Made by a program: the position numbers and the translations under genes | Notes under the pieces: model-generated | What the model saw: only the letters and a program-made list of their open reading frames with translations | What the model was told of the DNA's origin: nothing | Database searches by the model: none | Origin: Roseovarius autotrophicus | GTDB lineage: Bacteria > Pseudomonadota > Alphaproteobacteria > Rhodobacterales > Rhodobacteraceae | Assembly (NCBI RefSeq): GCF_018069895.1 | Contig: NZ_JAGQDH010000001.1 | Location: forward strand, 62,001 to 126,000 | Reading direction: 5' to 3' | DNA length: 64,000 nucleotides | Shown here: piece after piece, positions 24,534 to 33,998 of the stretch | How positions within the stretch are numbered: position 1 is the first letter of the stretch | Layout of the letters: each line of letters begins with the position of its first letter

Positions 24534-25754
24534 ATGGGGCTTGATCTGGACTTCGTGCGTGCGCAGTTTCCGGCTTTCGCCGAGCCGTCGCTGGCGGGAC
24601 AGGCGTTCTTCGAGAATGCCGGGGGGTCGTATACCTGTGCGCCGGTGATCACGCGGCTGGAGCGCTATTACCGGCAACGCAAGGTGCAGCCCTACGGGCC
24701 TTACGAGGCAAGCCGCCTTGCGGGCGAGGAGATGGACGAGGCGCGCGCGCGTCTGGCCGCGCTGATGGGCGTGGCTGCCGATGAGCTGAGTTTCGGTCCC
24801 TCGACGACGCAGAACACCTATGTTCTGGCACAGGCCTTCCGGCGGTGGATGGACCCGGGCGATGCCATCGTCGTCACCAATCAGGATCACGAGGCCAATT
24901 CCGGGCCATGGCGGCGGCTGGCCGACGAAGGCTTTGATGTGCGCGAGTGGAAGATAAACCCCGAGAGCGGCTTGCTCGATCCGGCGGATCTGGAAAACCT
25001 TCTGGACGAGCGGGTGCGGCTGGTGTGTTTCCCGCATTGCTCGAACGTGGTGGGCGCGATCAACCCGGTGGTCGAGATTACGGCGCTGGCCCATGCCGCC
25101 GGGGCCTTTGTCTGTGTCGATGGGGTCAGCTATGCGCCCCATGGCCTGCCCGATGTGGGCGGGATGGGGCCGGATATCTACCTTTTCTCGGCCTACAAGA
25201 CCTATGGCCCGCATCAGGGCATCATGGTGATCCGGCGCGAACTGGGCCATCTCCTGCCCAATCAGGCGCATTATTTCAACGCCGATACGCTCTATAAACG
25301 CTTTACCCCTGCGGGCCCGGATCATGCGCAGGTGGCGGCCTGCGCGGGCATGGCGGATTATATCGACGCGCTGGCCGCGCATCACGGCATCAAGGGTGAT
25401 GCCGCCACGCGAAATGCGGGTGTGCATGACCTGAAGCGCGCGCACGAAACCGCGCTTTTGCAACCGCTGCTGGATTACCTGAAGGCTCGCAATTCCGTGC
25501 GCCTGATCGGGCCGGCCGAGGCCGCACAGAAGGCGCCAACGGTCGCCGTGGCGCTGAGCCGACCGGGGGCCGAGGCGGCGGCGGCGCTGGCGGCGCATGG
25601 CATCATGGCGGGGGGTGGCGATTTCTACGCGGTGCGCCCGCTTGAGGCGATGGGGGTGGACCCGGGCCGCGGCGTGCTGCGCCTGAGTTTCGTGCATTAC
25701 ACCAGCCCCGCCGAAATCGAGCAACTGATGGCTGCGCTTGACGACATTCTTTGA
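24534..25754 (+). CDS. Class V aminotransferase-like PLP enzyme (cysteine desulfurase-like fold)
   Basis: A 406-residue PLP protein of the isopenicillin-N-epimerase/cysteine-desulfurase-like group. Features: FFENAGGSYTCAPV, SFGPSTTQNTYVLAQAF, TNQDHEANSGPWRRL, VCVDGVSYAPHGLPDV and the PLP lysine in FSAYKTYGPHQG. A desulfurase-type catalytic Cys loop is not evident near the C-terminus, so lyase or epimerase activity is more likely. ATG 24534 has AGGGGG seven bases upstream; another ATG two codons earlier lies too close to it. Confidence 0.8.
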   Translation: MGLDLDFVRAQFPAFAEPSLAGQAFFENAGGSYTCAPVITRLERYYRQRKVQPYGPYEASRLAGEEMDEARARLAALMGVAADELSFGPSTTQNTYVLAQAFRRWMDPGDAIVVTNQDHEANSGPWRRLADEGFDVREWKINPESGLLDPADLENLLDERVRLVCFPHCSNVVGAINPVVEITALAHAAGAFVCVDGVSYAPHGLPDVGGMGPDIYLFSAYKTYGPHQGIMVIRRELGHLLPNQAHYFNADTLYKRFTPAGPDHAQVAACAGMADYIDALAAHHGIKGDAATRNAGVHDLKRAHETALLQPLLDYLKARNSVRLIGPAEAAQKAPTVAVALSRPGAEAAAALAAHGIMAGGGDFYAVRPLEAMGVDPGRGVLRLSFVHYTSPAEIEQLMAALDDIL

Positions 25755-25801
25755 TCCGTCCCGGCGCGCCTTGCGTAACAAAAGGTAGATAAGGGGCGGG
25801 C

Positions 25802-27226
25802 ATGGCACAGGGCAAACCGGCGATACTTTGGTTGCGGCGCGATCTGCGGCTGAGCGATCACCCGGCGCTGCTGGCGGCCTGTGCGGGCGGCGGCCCGCTG
25901 ATCCCGGTGTTTATCCATGATGAAAGCGTCAGCGCGCTTGGCGCGGCGGCGAAATGGCGGCTCGGCCTCTCGCTGGCATCACTTGCGCGCGATCTTGAGG
26001 CTCGGGGCAGCCGTCTGATCCTGCGGCGCGGCGCGGCGCGCGAGGTAATTCCGGCGCTGGCCGGGGAGGTGGGCGCGGGGGCGGTGCATTGGTCGCGGCT
26101 CTATGACCCGGAATCCATTGCGCGCGATACCGAGGTCAAGGCGGCGCTGAAGGCGCACGCCATCGGGGCCGAAAGCCACAATTCGCATCTGCTGTTCGAG
26201 CCATGGACGGTCAAGACCGGCACGGGCGGGTTCTACCGCGTCTACAGCCCGATGTGGCGCGCGGTGAAGGACCGCGACGTGCCCGCGCCGATGGCCGCGC
26301 CCTCGCGCATCCCCGCGCCGGAGGTCTGGCCCGAGAGCGCGCGTCTGGATGACTGGCAGATGGGGGCTGCAATGCGGCGGGGTGCTGCGGTCTGTCTGGT
26401 GCATCAATGCGTGGGCGAGGCGGCGGCGCAGGACCGGCTTGACGAATTCGTCGGCGGAGCCATCGGCCCCTACAAGGACGCGCGCAACAATCCCGGCATC
26501 AACGGCACCTCGGGCCTGTCGGAAAATCTGACCTATGGCGAGATTTCGCCGCGCCAGTGCTGGCACGCGGGCCGCCGCGCGCTGCACGAGGGGGCGCAAG
26601 GGGCCGAGCATTGGTTGAAAGAGCTGGTCTGGCGCGAGTTCGCCTATCACCTGATGTATCACACACCCGAGATCCTGACGCGGAACTGGCGGCGGGAGTG
26701 GGACGCGTTTGCATGGACGCAGGGGCACGAGGCGGAGGTTTTGCGCTGGAAGCAGGGGCGCACGGGGATTGTGTTTGTCGATGCGGCCATGCGCGAGATG
26801 TATGTGACGGGAAAGATGCACAACCGGGCGCGGATGAACGTGGCGTCTTATCTGACCAAGCACATGATGGTGCATTGGAAGGTGGGGCTTGACTGGTTTG
26901 CCGACTGCCTGACCGACTGGGATCCGGCGTCGAACGCGATGGGCTGGCAATGGGCCGCCGGATCGGGCCCGGATGCTGCGCCCTATTTCCGCATCTTCAA
27001 CCCCGAGACGCAGCTTGCGAAATTCGACCCCGAAGGGGCCTATGCGCGGGCGTGGATCGCAGAGGGGCAGGCGTGGCCATCCAAAACGGCACTGAGCTAT
27101 TTTGACGCCATTCCAGAGAGTTGGGGGCTACGCCCCGAAGATCCATACCCTGCGCCGCTGATCGGGCTGACCGAAGGGCGCAAGCGGGCCCTTGCGGCCT
27201 ATGAACAAAGGGAGGTCCGGGCATGA
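25802..27226 (+). CDS. phrB: Deoxyribodipyrimidine photolyase, class I
   Basis: A 474-residue light-driven DNA repair enzyme for cyclobutane pyrimidine dimers. The N-terminal domain starts LWLRRDLRLSDHPAL. The FAD-binding domain has GLSENLTYGEISPRQCW, WLKELVWREFAYHLM, the Trp-rich GKMHNRARMNVASYLTKHM and a DWDPASNAMGWQWAAGSG segment. The length is normal. It overlaps the next gene by four bases (ATGA). Confidence 0.95.
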   Translation: MAQGKPAILWLRRDLRLSDHPALLAACAGGGPLIPVFIHDESVSALGAAAKWRLGLSLASLARDLEARGSRLILRRGAAREVIPALAGEVGAGAVHWSRLYDPESIARDTEVKAALKAHAIGAESHNSHLLFEPWTVKTGTGGFYRVYSPMWRAVKDRDVPAPMAAPSRIPAPEVWPESARLDDWQMGAAMRRGAAVCLVHQCVGEAAAQDRLDEFVGGAIGPYKDARNNPGINGTSGLSENLTYGEISPRQCWHAGRRALHEGAQGAEHWLKELVWREFAYHLMYHTPEILTRNWRREWDAFAWTQGHEAEVLRWKQGRTGIVFVDAAMREMYVTGKMHNRARMNVASYLTKHMMVHWKVGLDWFADCLTDWDPASNAMGWQWAAGSGPDAAPYFRIFNPETQLAKFDPEGAYARAWIAEGQAWPSKTALSYFDAIPESWGLRPEDPYPAPLIGLTEGRKRALAAYEQREVRA

Positions 27227-28467
27227 AAGACACGGCAGTGGATATGGCCGCCAGAGGTGCGGTGCTGACGTCAACGCAGGGCGCGCCACGTCTGCCGCGT
27301 TATTTTGCACGCTGCTTTGCGGTGGCGGGGGAAATGCGGGCGGGGCGGCTTGATATCCGGCTGCCCGATGGCCGGGTGTTCCGCGCCGAAGGGCGCGAGG
27401 CGGGCATCGAGGCCGAATTGCATATCCATGACACGGAGGTCTTCGCGCGGCTGGTGCGCGAGGGCTACCTGGGATTCTGCGAGGCCTATCTTGACGGCGG
27501 GTGGTCCACGCCGGACCTGCAAGCCTTTCTCGATCTGCTGAGCGACGACAATGACGCCATCTATTGCGGTTATCCGGGGCAGAAGATCGCGCAGCTCTAT
27601 GAGCGGCTGCGCTTCTGGTTCAAGCGCAATTCCAAAGAGCAGGCGCGGCGCAACATCGAACACCATTACGACCTTGGTAACGAGTTCTACGCGCTCTGGC
27701 TCGATGACACGATGACCTATTCGAGCGCGATCTTCGAGACCGGAACCGAACGCTTCGAGGACGCGCAGCGCGAGAAATACCGCCGCATGGTCGATGCGAT
27801 GGGCGTGCGCCCCGGCGATCATGTGCTTGAGATCGGCTGTGGCTGGGGGGGCTTTGCCGAATATGCCGCCAGGGAGCGGGGGCTGCGTGTCACGGGTCTG
27901 ACGATCAGCCCGTCGCAGTTGGAGTATGCTCAAAAACGCATGTCGGTTGCGGGCCTGACGGATCAAGTCACCCTGAAGTTGCAGGATTACCGTGACGAGA
28001 CCGGCCAATACGACGGCGTGGCCAGTATCGAGATGTTCGAGGCGGTGGGCGAGCAATATTGGCCGGTGTTTTTTGACACCTTGCGCGCGCGGCTCAAACC
28101 GGGGGCGCGCGCCACGCTACAGATCATCACGGTCGAGGACCGCCGCTTCAAGAGCTATCGCAAGGATATTGACTTCATTCAGAAATACATATTTCCGGGC
28201 GGGATGCTGCCGGGGCCTTCGGTGCTGCGGCAACAGGTGGCGCGGGCGGGTTTGCAGGAGGTTGGTTCGGTCGAGTTCGGCCAGAGCTATTCGGAAACGC
28301 TCCGCCGCTGGCACGCCACGTTCAACGAGACATGGCCCGAAATCGCGGCCATGGGCTTTGACGCGCGGTTCCGGCGGATGTGGAATTTCTACCTCACCTC
28401 TTGCGCGGCGGCGTTCAAAGGGGGTAGTTGCGATGTGACGCAGATCACCATCGCAAGGCCCGGATAG
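27223..28467 (+). CDS. cfa: Cyclopropane-fatty-acyl-phospholipid synthase
   Basis: A 414-residue SAM-dependent enzyme that adds a methylene bridge to unsaturated acyl chains of membrane lipids. The catalytic domain has the SAM motif VLEIGCGWGGFAEYAA, IEHHYDLGNEFYALWLDDTMTYS (positions given by ends), VASIEMFEAVGEQYW and the late DIDFIQKYIFPGGMLP. An extra N-terminal domain (about residues 20-125) is usual. It is coupled to the photolyase gene and directly followed by trgA, so stress-protection genes lie in one run. Confidence 0.93.
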   Translation: MKDTAVDMAARGAVLTSTQGAPRLPRYFARCFAVAGEMRAGRLDIRLPDGRVFRAEGREAGIEAELHIHDTEVFARLVREGYLGFCEAYLDGGWSTPDLQAFLDLLSDDNDAIYCGYPGQKIAQLYERLRFWFKRNSKEQARRNIEHHYDLGNEFYALWLDDTMTYSSAIFETGTERFEDAQREKYRRMVDAMGVRPGDHVLEIGCGWGGFAEYAARERGLRVTGLTISPSQLEYAQKRMSVAGLTDQVTLKLQDYRDETGQYDGVASIEMFEAVGEQYWPVFFDTLRARLKPGARATLQIITVEDRRFKSYRKDIDFIQKYIFPGGMLPGPSVLRQQVARAGLQEVGSVEFGQSYSETLRRWHATFNETWPEIAAMGFDARFRRMWNFYLTSCAAAFKGGSCDVTQITIARPG

Positions 28468-28926
28468 ATGCCACTTACCGATGAGATGCCAACCGCCGGC
28501 AAGATTGCCGCGGCAATCGGTCTCGGGATCGTGGGCTGGATCGGATCGGAACTGTTTCGCCCGCTCATGCCCCCTGACACGAATTTCGGCTGGTTCAATT
28601 ATGTGAATCTCGGTCTCGGGGCCCTCTGTGGCTGGCGGGTGACCGGGCGGCGGCTGGGCCATGGTTATGCGACGGGGATCAGCGCGGGACTGACGGGGGT
28701 GGCGGCGCTGGTGTTCTGGGCGCTGTTCTTTCAGAGCCTGAACGAGATGCTGCGCCTTGCGCTTGACCGGCGGATCACAGGGCTTATGACCGGCCTGACC
28801 AAGATGTTCGAACTGGGTGCCGATTATGTAGTGACCATGCTCGACGGCACGCTGATTGGCGTGCTTCTCGCCGGTGGCTTTCTGGTGGGTGTGATCAGCG
28901 AATGGGTGGCGCGGCGGTGGTCCTGA
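28468..28926 (+). CDS. trgA: TrgA-family membrane protein (tellurite resistance locus)
   Basis: A 152-residue inner-membrane protein with four predicted helices (IAAAIGLGIVGWIGSELF, VNLGLGALCGW, GLTGVAALVFWALFF, LIGVLLAGGFLVGVI). TrgA from Rhodobacter sphaeroides was found with trgB and cysK in a locus that raises tellurite resistance, and the same gene order is present here. Molecular function is unknown. It starts at the base after the cfa stop codon and overlaps trgB by 25 bases. Confidence 0.82.
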   Translation: MPLTDEMPTAGKIAAAIGLGIVGWIGSELFRPLMPPDTNFGWFNYVNLGLGALCGWRVTGRRLGHGYATGISAGLTGVAALVFWALFFQSLNEMLRLALDRRITGLMTGLTKMFELGADYVVTMLDGTLIGVLLAGGFLVGVISEWVARRWS

Positions 28927-29738
28927 ACGCGGGCGAGGCGGCCTATCTCGAGGCGGTTCTGGGTGAGGGGGTGAGCGAGGCGCTGCGCGACGAGGCCTTG
29001 GCAGAAGTGCTGCGCGGATATGAACAGGGTGTGAACGTCGCAGAGATGGCCGCTCGGCGGCAGATGATCCTGTCGCGCGCCGCGTCAAGGCTGGCTGCGC
29101 GGGCGCATCCCGTGCCGGCGAAAATGCGCAGCAGCGCCCCGCGTGAATCGGTGACGGAAGCCGCCGTCGAAATCACCCATGACGGGTTTTTTCTCACCCG
29201 TCGGTATCACCTGCGCGCGCCTCTTTTCGATGGCGGGCGCAGTGAGGTGCTGGCGCGCGAGGTCTTCGTGGCCACTGATGCCGCGCTGGTTTTGCCTTAC
29301 GATCCGGTGCGCGACCGCCTGCTGCTGGTGGAACAGTTTCGCATGGGCCCCTATGGGCGCGGCGATCCGCGCCCCTTCATGCTCGAGCCGGTGGCAGGGC
29401 GCGTCGATGGTGACGAGACGCCGGAGGAGACCGCGCGGCGCGAATGCCGCGAAGAGGCGGGGCTTGACTTGCGCTGGCTGGAGAAGATTTCCAGCCATTA
29501 TTGCACGCCCGGTTATTCGACGGAGTTTTTTCATCTTTTCGTGGGAATTTGCGATCTGCCCGAGATGACGCAGGGGCGCGGCGGGCTGAAAACCGAGCAC
29601 GAGGACATCCGCACCCATGTAGTCGGTTTCGCGCGCGCCATGGAGCTTTTGCGCTCGGGCGAGGCCAATAACGGGCCGCTGGTCCTCAGCCTTCTGTGGC
29701 TTGAGCGCGAGCGCGCGCGGCTCCGGGCGGCGGGTTGA
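28902..29738 (+). CDS. trgB: TrgB-like NUDIX hydrolase
   Basis: A 278-residue protein. The N-terminal third has no recognised domain; the C-terminal part is a NUDIX hydrolase. The Nudix box matches the consensus exactly (G-x5-E-x7-RE-x-x-EE-x-G-hydrophobic), from GRVDGDE through RRECREEAGL. The family includes ADP-ribose pyrophosphatases, seen also in LVEQFRMGPYG and FFHLFVGIC. It is trgB of the trgAB-cysK tellurite locus. It overlaps trgA at its start and ends 56 bases before the cysK start used here. Confidence 0.85.
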   Translation: MGGAAVVLNAGEAAYLEAVLGEGVSEALRDEALAEVLRGYEQGVNVAEMAARRQMILSRAASRLAARAHPVPAKMRSSAPRESVTEAAVEITHDGFFLTRRYHLRAPLFDGGRSEVLAREVFVATDAALVLPYDPVRDRLLLVEQFRMGPYGRGDPRPFMLEPVAGRVDGDETPEETARRECREEAGLDLRWLEKISSHYCTPGYSTEFFHLFVGICDLPEMTQGRGGLKTEHEDIRTHVVGFARAMELLRSGEANNGPLVLSLLWLERERARLRAAG

Positions 29739-29794
29739 GTTCCGCGCGCGCAAGCCATAAACCTGAGACCCGAGACAGGACAGGAGCGACGAAC

Positions 29795-30826
29795 ATGCGC
29801 ATTGCACGGGATCTGGCCGAGGCCGTGGGCAACACGCCCCTTATCCGGCTGCGGCGCGCGAGCGAAGAGACCGGCTGCGAGATCCTCGGCAAGGCCGAGT
29901 TTCTCAACCCCGGTCAATCGGTCAAGGACCGTGCCGCGCTCTACATCATCCGTGACGCGGTGGAAAAGGGGCTGCTTGCCCCGGGTGGCACGATCGTCGA
30001 GGGCACAGCGGGTAATACCGGCATCGGTCTTGCGCTTGTGGGTGCGTCGATGGGGTTCAAGACGGTGATCGTCATTCCCGAGACGCAGAGTCAGGAAAAG
30101 AAGGACATGCTGCGGCTGGCGGGGGCCGATCTCGTGCAGGTGCCCGCCGCGCCCTACAAGAACCCCAACAACTATGTGCGCTATTCGGGGCGTCTGGCCG
30201 AGGAACTGGCACGCACCGAGCCCAACGGCGCAGTCTGGGCCAATCAGTTCGACAACGTCGCCAACCGTCAGGCGCATGTGGAATCGACCGGCCCCGAGAT
30301 ATGGGAGCAGACTGGCGGCAAGGTCGATGGTTTCATCTGCGCGGTCGGGTCGGGCGGCACGCTGGCGGGCGTGGCGATGGCGCTTCAGGACAAGGGGGTC
30401 AAGATCGGGCTGGCCGACCCTGATGGCGCGGCACTGCACAGCTATTACACCACCGGGGAGTTGAAGGCCGAGGGCTCATCCATCACCGAAGGCATCGGGC
30501 AGGGGCGTGTCACCGCCAATCTCGAAGGCTTCACCCCGGATTTCAGCTACAACATCCCCGACGCCGAGGCACTGCCGATCGTATTCGACCTTCTGACCGA
30601 GGAAGGGCTGTGCATGGGCGGCTCGACCGGCATCAACATCGCGGGCGCGATCCGCATGGCGCGCGAGATGGGGCCGGGGCACACCATCGTCACGATCCTG
30701 TGCGATTTCGGCAACCGCTATCAGTCCAAGCTCTACAATCCCGACTTCCTGCGCGAAAAGGGCCTGCCGACGCCTTCGTGGCTTGACGCGGCCCCACGCT
30801 CGATCCCCGGAGTGTTTGAATCTTGA
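29795..30826 (+). CDS. cysK: Cysteine synthase A
   Basis: A 343-residue PLP enzyme making cysteine from O-acetylserine and sulfide. The PLP lysine is in NPGQSVKDRAA (Lys44), the phosphate loop is VGSGGTLAGV, and EGTAGNTGIGLA is the Asn loop. ATG 29795 follows CAGGAG at eight bases. It is the third member of the trgAB-cysK cluster; thiol supply helps reduce or buffer tellurite in known cases. The stop overlaps the TTG start of the channel gene. Confidence 0.95.
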   Translation: MRIARDLAEAVGNTPLIRLRRASEETGCEILGKAEFLNPGQSVKDRAALYIIRDAVEKGLLAPGGTIVEGTAGNTGIGLALVGASMGFKTVIVIPETQSQEKKDMLRLAGADLVQVPAAPYKNPNNYVRYSGRLAEELARTEPNGAVWANQFDNVANRQAHVESTGPEIWEQTGGKVDGFICAVGSGGTLAGVAMALQDKGVKIGLADPDGAALHSYYTTGELKAEGSSITEGIGQGRVTANLEGFTPDFSYNIPDAEALPIVFDLLTEEGLCMGGSTGINIAGAIRMAREMGPGHTIVTILCDFGNRYQSKLYNPDFLREKGLPTPSWLDAAPRSIPGVFES

Positions 30827-33282
30827 GATATCTGTTGGCCGCACTCTGGCTTGCTTTGGCTACGGCTCTGATCGGCGTCGCGGGGCAGGTGCCTCTGATC
30901 TCGGTCGCGCAGGCACAGCAGGTGTTGAACGGGCCGGACTATGCCGAATGGGAGACCCTGGCTACCGAGGTCGAGACGGCGCTGGAAACGGACGAGGCCG
31001 AAACCTTCGAACTTGAGCGGTTGCGCCGCAAGCTTGTTGAGTTCCGCCAGCAATTTGTCGAGGCGCAAAGCACCAACGCCACCACCATCCGCACCGTGCG
31101 CGAGCAGATCGAAGCGATCGGCCCGAAGCCCGAGGATGGGCTGGAACCCGACGACATCGCCGCGCAGCGCGAGGAGTTGAACCGGCGGCTGACGCGGCTG
31201 GAAGGGCCGGTGCGCACCGCAGATCTTGCGCGCAGCCGCGCCGACGGGCTGATCTCCGGCATCGACGAGACGATCCGCGACCGCCAGACCGCTGAACTCC
31301 TTCGCTTGGGGCCGATGCCGGTCAATCCGTTGCACTGGCCCGAGGCGGCCAAGAGCGTGTTTGGCCTGCTCGACGGGATACGGGGCGAGTTGGTGCAAGC
31401 CTGGCGCAGCCCGCTGGGGCGCGTCATCCTCAACGACAACCTGCCGGTGATCTTCGTCTGGACCATGTTCGGGCTGGTGCTGATCGCGCGGGGGCGGTTG
31501 TGGTCGGTGCGGCTCATGCGGCAGCTGTCCCAGGACGAGCCGAGCGCGGGACGCTGGATCTCGAGTTTTGGTGTGTCGCTCGGGGAATGGTTCCTGCCCT
31601 ATGCAGGCGTTTACGCGCTGGTGCAGGCGATCTCGGCCTCGGGGATGATCGGGCCGACGGGACAGATCGTTCTCGATGAGGTTCTGCCTGCGGCCTTCAT
31701 CTTCCTTCTCGCGCGCTGGTTGTCGCAGCGTGTCTTTCCACGACACGAGCCGCGTGGTCCGGTGCTGCGGCTTGACGAGCGCTGCCGCTATCTGGGGCGG
31801 CTTTACGGCGCGCTTCTGGGCCTTGTGGTGGCGGCCTTCTATTTCGTGCAGGCGGTGGCGCAAGAGGCGAATTGGAGCGAAGCCGCCAACAATGTCATGA
31901 TCTTCCCGATTCAGGTGCTGACCGGGTTGCTTCTGTGGCGTCTGGCGGCGCTGTTGCGCTTGCATCATCGCGCCTGCGAGGAAGACCCCGAGAGCGAGAC
32001 GGGCTTTGCTGACCGGATCACACGGGCGGTGTCGCAGATCATCGTGGCGGTGGCCTTCATCGGGCCGCTTCTGGCGGCGGTCGGGTATGTCAAGGCGGCG
32101 CAGGCGCTCATGCTGCCCATGGCGATGTCGCTGTTGCTGCTTGCGGCGTTGCTGATCTTGCAACGCTTCATCACCGAGCTTTACGTGATGATCACCGGCA
32201 ACCGGGCCGGAGCCAATGAATCTCTGGTGCCGGTGATGGCGGGGTTTTCCCTGATCATCGTGTCGCTGCCGTTTTTCGCACTGATCTGGGGCGCGCGCCC
32301 GGCACAACTCGAGGAATTCTGGATTCGACTGACCGAGGGCGTCAGCCTTGGCGGCATAAAGCTGTCGCCTATGGTGTTCTTCACCTTCGTGGTGGTGTTC
32401 GGCGCGGGCTATGTGGCGACGCGGTTGTTGCAGGGCGCTCTCAAGAACACGATCCTGCCCAAGACCAGGATGGATGCCGGCGGGCGCAATGCCGTCGTTT
32501 CGGGCGTGGGCTATGTCGGGATCTTCCTCGCCGCGCTTATCGCGATCACGAGTGCGGGTATCGACCTCAGTTCGCTTGCCATCGTCGCGGGCGCACTTTC
32601 CGTTGGCATCGGTTTTGGCCTTCAGAACATCGTCTCAAACTTTGTCGCAGGCATCATCCTGCTGATCGAGCGGCCGATTTCCGAAGGCGACTGGATCGAA
32701 GTCGGCGGGCAGCACGGCTATGTGCGCGCGATCTCGGTGCGCTCGACCCGGATCGAAACCTTCGACCGGACAGATGTGATCGTGCCCAATGCCGATTTCG
32801 TCAGCGGCACCGTGACGAACTATACGCGCGGCAACACCGTAGGCCGGGTGATCGTGCCGGTGGGTGTGGCCTATGGCACCGACACGCGCCGCGTCGAGGC
32901 GATCCTGCGCGAGGTGGCCGAGGCGCATCCGATGGTGTTGATGAACCCCAAGCCGAACGTTGTCTTCCACGGGTTCGGGGCAAGCTCGCTTGATTTCGAG
33001 ATCCGTGCCATCCTGCGTGATGTGAACTGGGTGATGTCGGTCAAGTCCGACATGAACCACGAAATCGCGCGGCGCTTTGTCGAGGAGGGGATCGAAATTC
33101 CGTTCCCGCAGCAGGATATCTGGCTGCGCAATCCCGAAACCCTGACCGGGGCCCGTGCCATGGCCGTGGCAGAGGCCGGTAACGATGGCGCGGAGCCGCC
33201 CGAGGCAAGCACGTCACAGGAGCCAACGGAACTGGTCGAGTCCGATTTCGACGGGCCGGATGGCGACGGGGACGGTCGGTGA
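30823..33282 (+). CDS. Large MscS-family mechanosensitive channel (DUF3772-type)
   Basis: An 819-residue protein: signal peptide (about 1-28), periplasmic coiled-coil-rich region with ELERLRRKLVEFRQQF and a DUF3772-like part to about residue 190, then many transmembrane helices, and the MscS core with GAGYVATRLLQ, SLAIVAGALSVGIGFGLQNIVSNF and the beta domain from ERPISEGDWIEVGG. The Asp/Gly-rich tail ends DGPDGDGDGR. The start is TTG 30823, overlapping the cysK stop. It opens under membrane tension to release solutes. Confidence 0.88.
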   Translation: MRYLLAALWLALATALIGVAGQVPLISVAQAQQVLNGPDYAEWETLATEVETALETDEAETFELERLRRKLVEFRQQFVEAQSTNATTIRTVREQIEAIGPKPEDGLEPDDIAAQREELNRRLTRLEGPVRTADLARSRADGLISGIDETIRDRQTAELLRLGPMPVNPLHWPEAAKSVFGLLDGIRGELVQAWRSPLGRVILNDNLPVIFVWTMFGLVLIARGRLWSVRLMRQLSQDEPSAGRWISSFGVSLGEWFLPYAGVYALVQAISASGMIGPTGQIVLDEVLPAAFIFLLARWLSQRVFPRHEPRGPVLRLDERCRYLGRLYGALLGLVVAAFYFVQAVAQEANWSEAANNVMIFPIQVLTGLLLWRLAALLRLHHRACEEDPESETGFADRITRAVSQIIVAVAFIGPLLAAVGYVKAAQALMLPMAMSLLLLAALLILQRFITELYVMITGNRAGANESLVPVMAGFSLIIVSLPFFALIWGARPAQLEEFWIRLTEGVSLGGIKLSPMVFFTFVVVFGAGYVATRLLQGALKNTILPKTRMDAGGRNAVVSGVGYVGIFLAALIAITSAGIDLSSLAIVAGALSVGIGFGLQNIVSNFVAGIILLIERPISEGDWIEVGGQHGYVRAISVRSTRIETFDRTDVIVPNADFVSGTVTNYTRGNTVGRVIVPVGVAYGTDTRRVEAILREVAEAHPMVLMNPKPNVVFHGFGASSLDFEIRAILRDVNWVMSVKSDMNHEIARRFVEEGIEIPFPQQDIWLRNPETLTGARAMAVAEAGNDGAEPPEASTSQEPTELVESDFDGPDGDGDGR

Positions 33283-33995
33283 GCGCGCTGCTTTACCTGA
33301 GGGATCCCTATCTGGCCGAGGCGTTCTCGAGGGTGATCGCGCATACGCCCGAAGGCGGTGTGGTTCTTGACCAATGCCTGTTCTATGCGACAGGGGGCGG
33401 GCAACCAGGCGATTGCGGGCGGCTTGTGTGGCCGGGCGGCGCGATGGAGGTCGCGACGGCGATCAAGACAGAGACGGGCGTCGCGCTTGTGCCGGCCGCG
33501 CCGCATCCGCTGCCACCCGTGGGCACACCGGTCACGCAGCATATCGACTGGACACGCCGTCACCGTCACATGCGGATGCATACGGCGCTGCATCTTCTGT
33601 CCGTGGTGATCCCTCTGCCCGTGACCGGCGGACAGGTGGGCGAGACGCGCTCGCGGCTTGATTTCGACATGCCCGAGGCCCCCGACGATCTCGCGACGCT
33701 CCAGACACATCTCGACATGTTGGTGGAGCGCGACCTGCCCGTGCGTGAGGAGTGGATCACCGATGACGCGCTTGCGGCCAATCCGGGGTTGGTCAAGACC
33801 ATGTCCGTCGCGCCGCCGCGTGGGTCGGGGCGGGTGCGTCTGATCCGTATCGGAGAGGGTGAAGATCAGGTCGATCTGCAACCATGTGGCGGCACCCATG
33901 TGGCACGCACCGGCGAGATCGGTGCGCTTCGGCTTGGCAAGGTCGAGAAGAAGGGTCGTCAGAATCGGCGGGTCTATCTGCATCTGGACGACTGA
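33279..33995 (+). CDS. Alanyl-tRNA editing protein, AlaX type
   Basis: A 238-residue free-standing editing domain homologous to the AlaRS C-terminal part, hydrolysing Ser- or Gly-tRNA(Ala). Zinc ligands are HTALH and the CGGTH motif near the C-terminus; DQCLFYATGGGQPGD is the usual N-terminal motif. It begins with GTG on the stop codon of the channel gene and ends three bases before the convergent transporter gene. Confidence 0.9.
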   Translation: MSALLYLRDPYLAEAFSRVIAHTPEGGVVLDQCLFYATGGGQPGDCGRLVWPGGAMEVATAIKTETGVALVPAAPHPLPPVGTPVTQHIDWTRRHRHMRMHTALHLLSVVIPLPVTGGQVGETRSRLDFDMPEAPDDLATLQTHLDMLVERDLPVREEWITDDALAANPGLVKTMSVAPPRGSGRVRLIRIGEGEDQVDLQPCGGTHVARTGEIGALRLGKVEKKGRQNRRVYLHLDD

Positions 33996-33998
33996 CCG

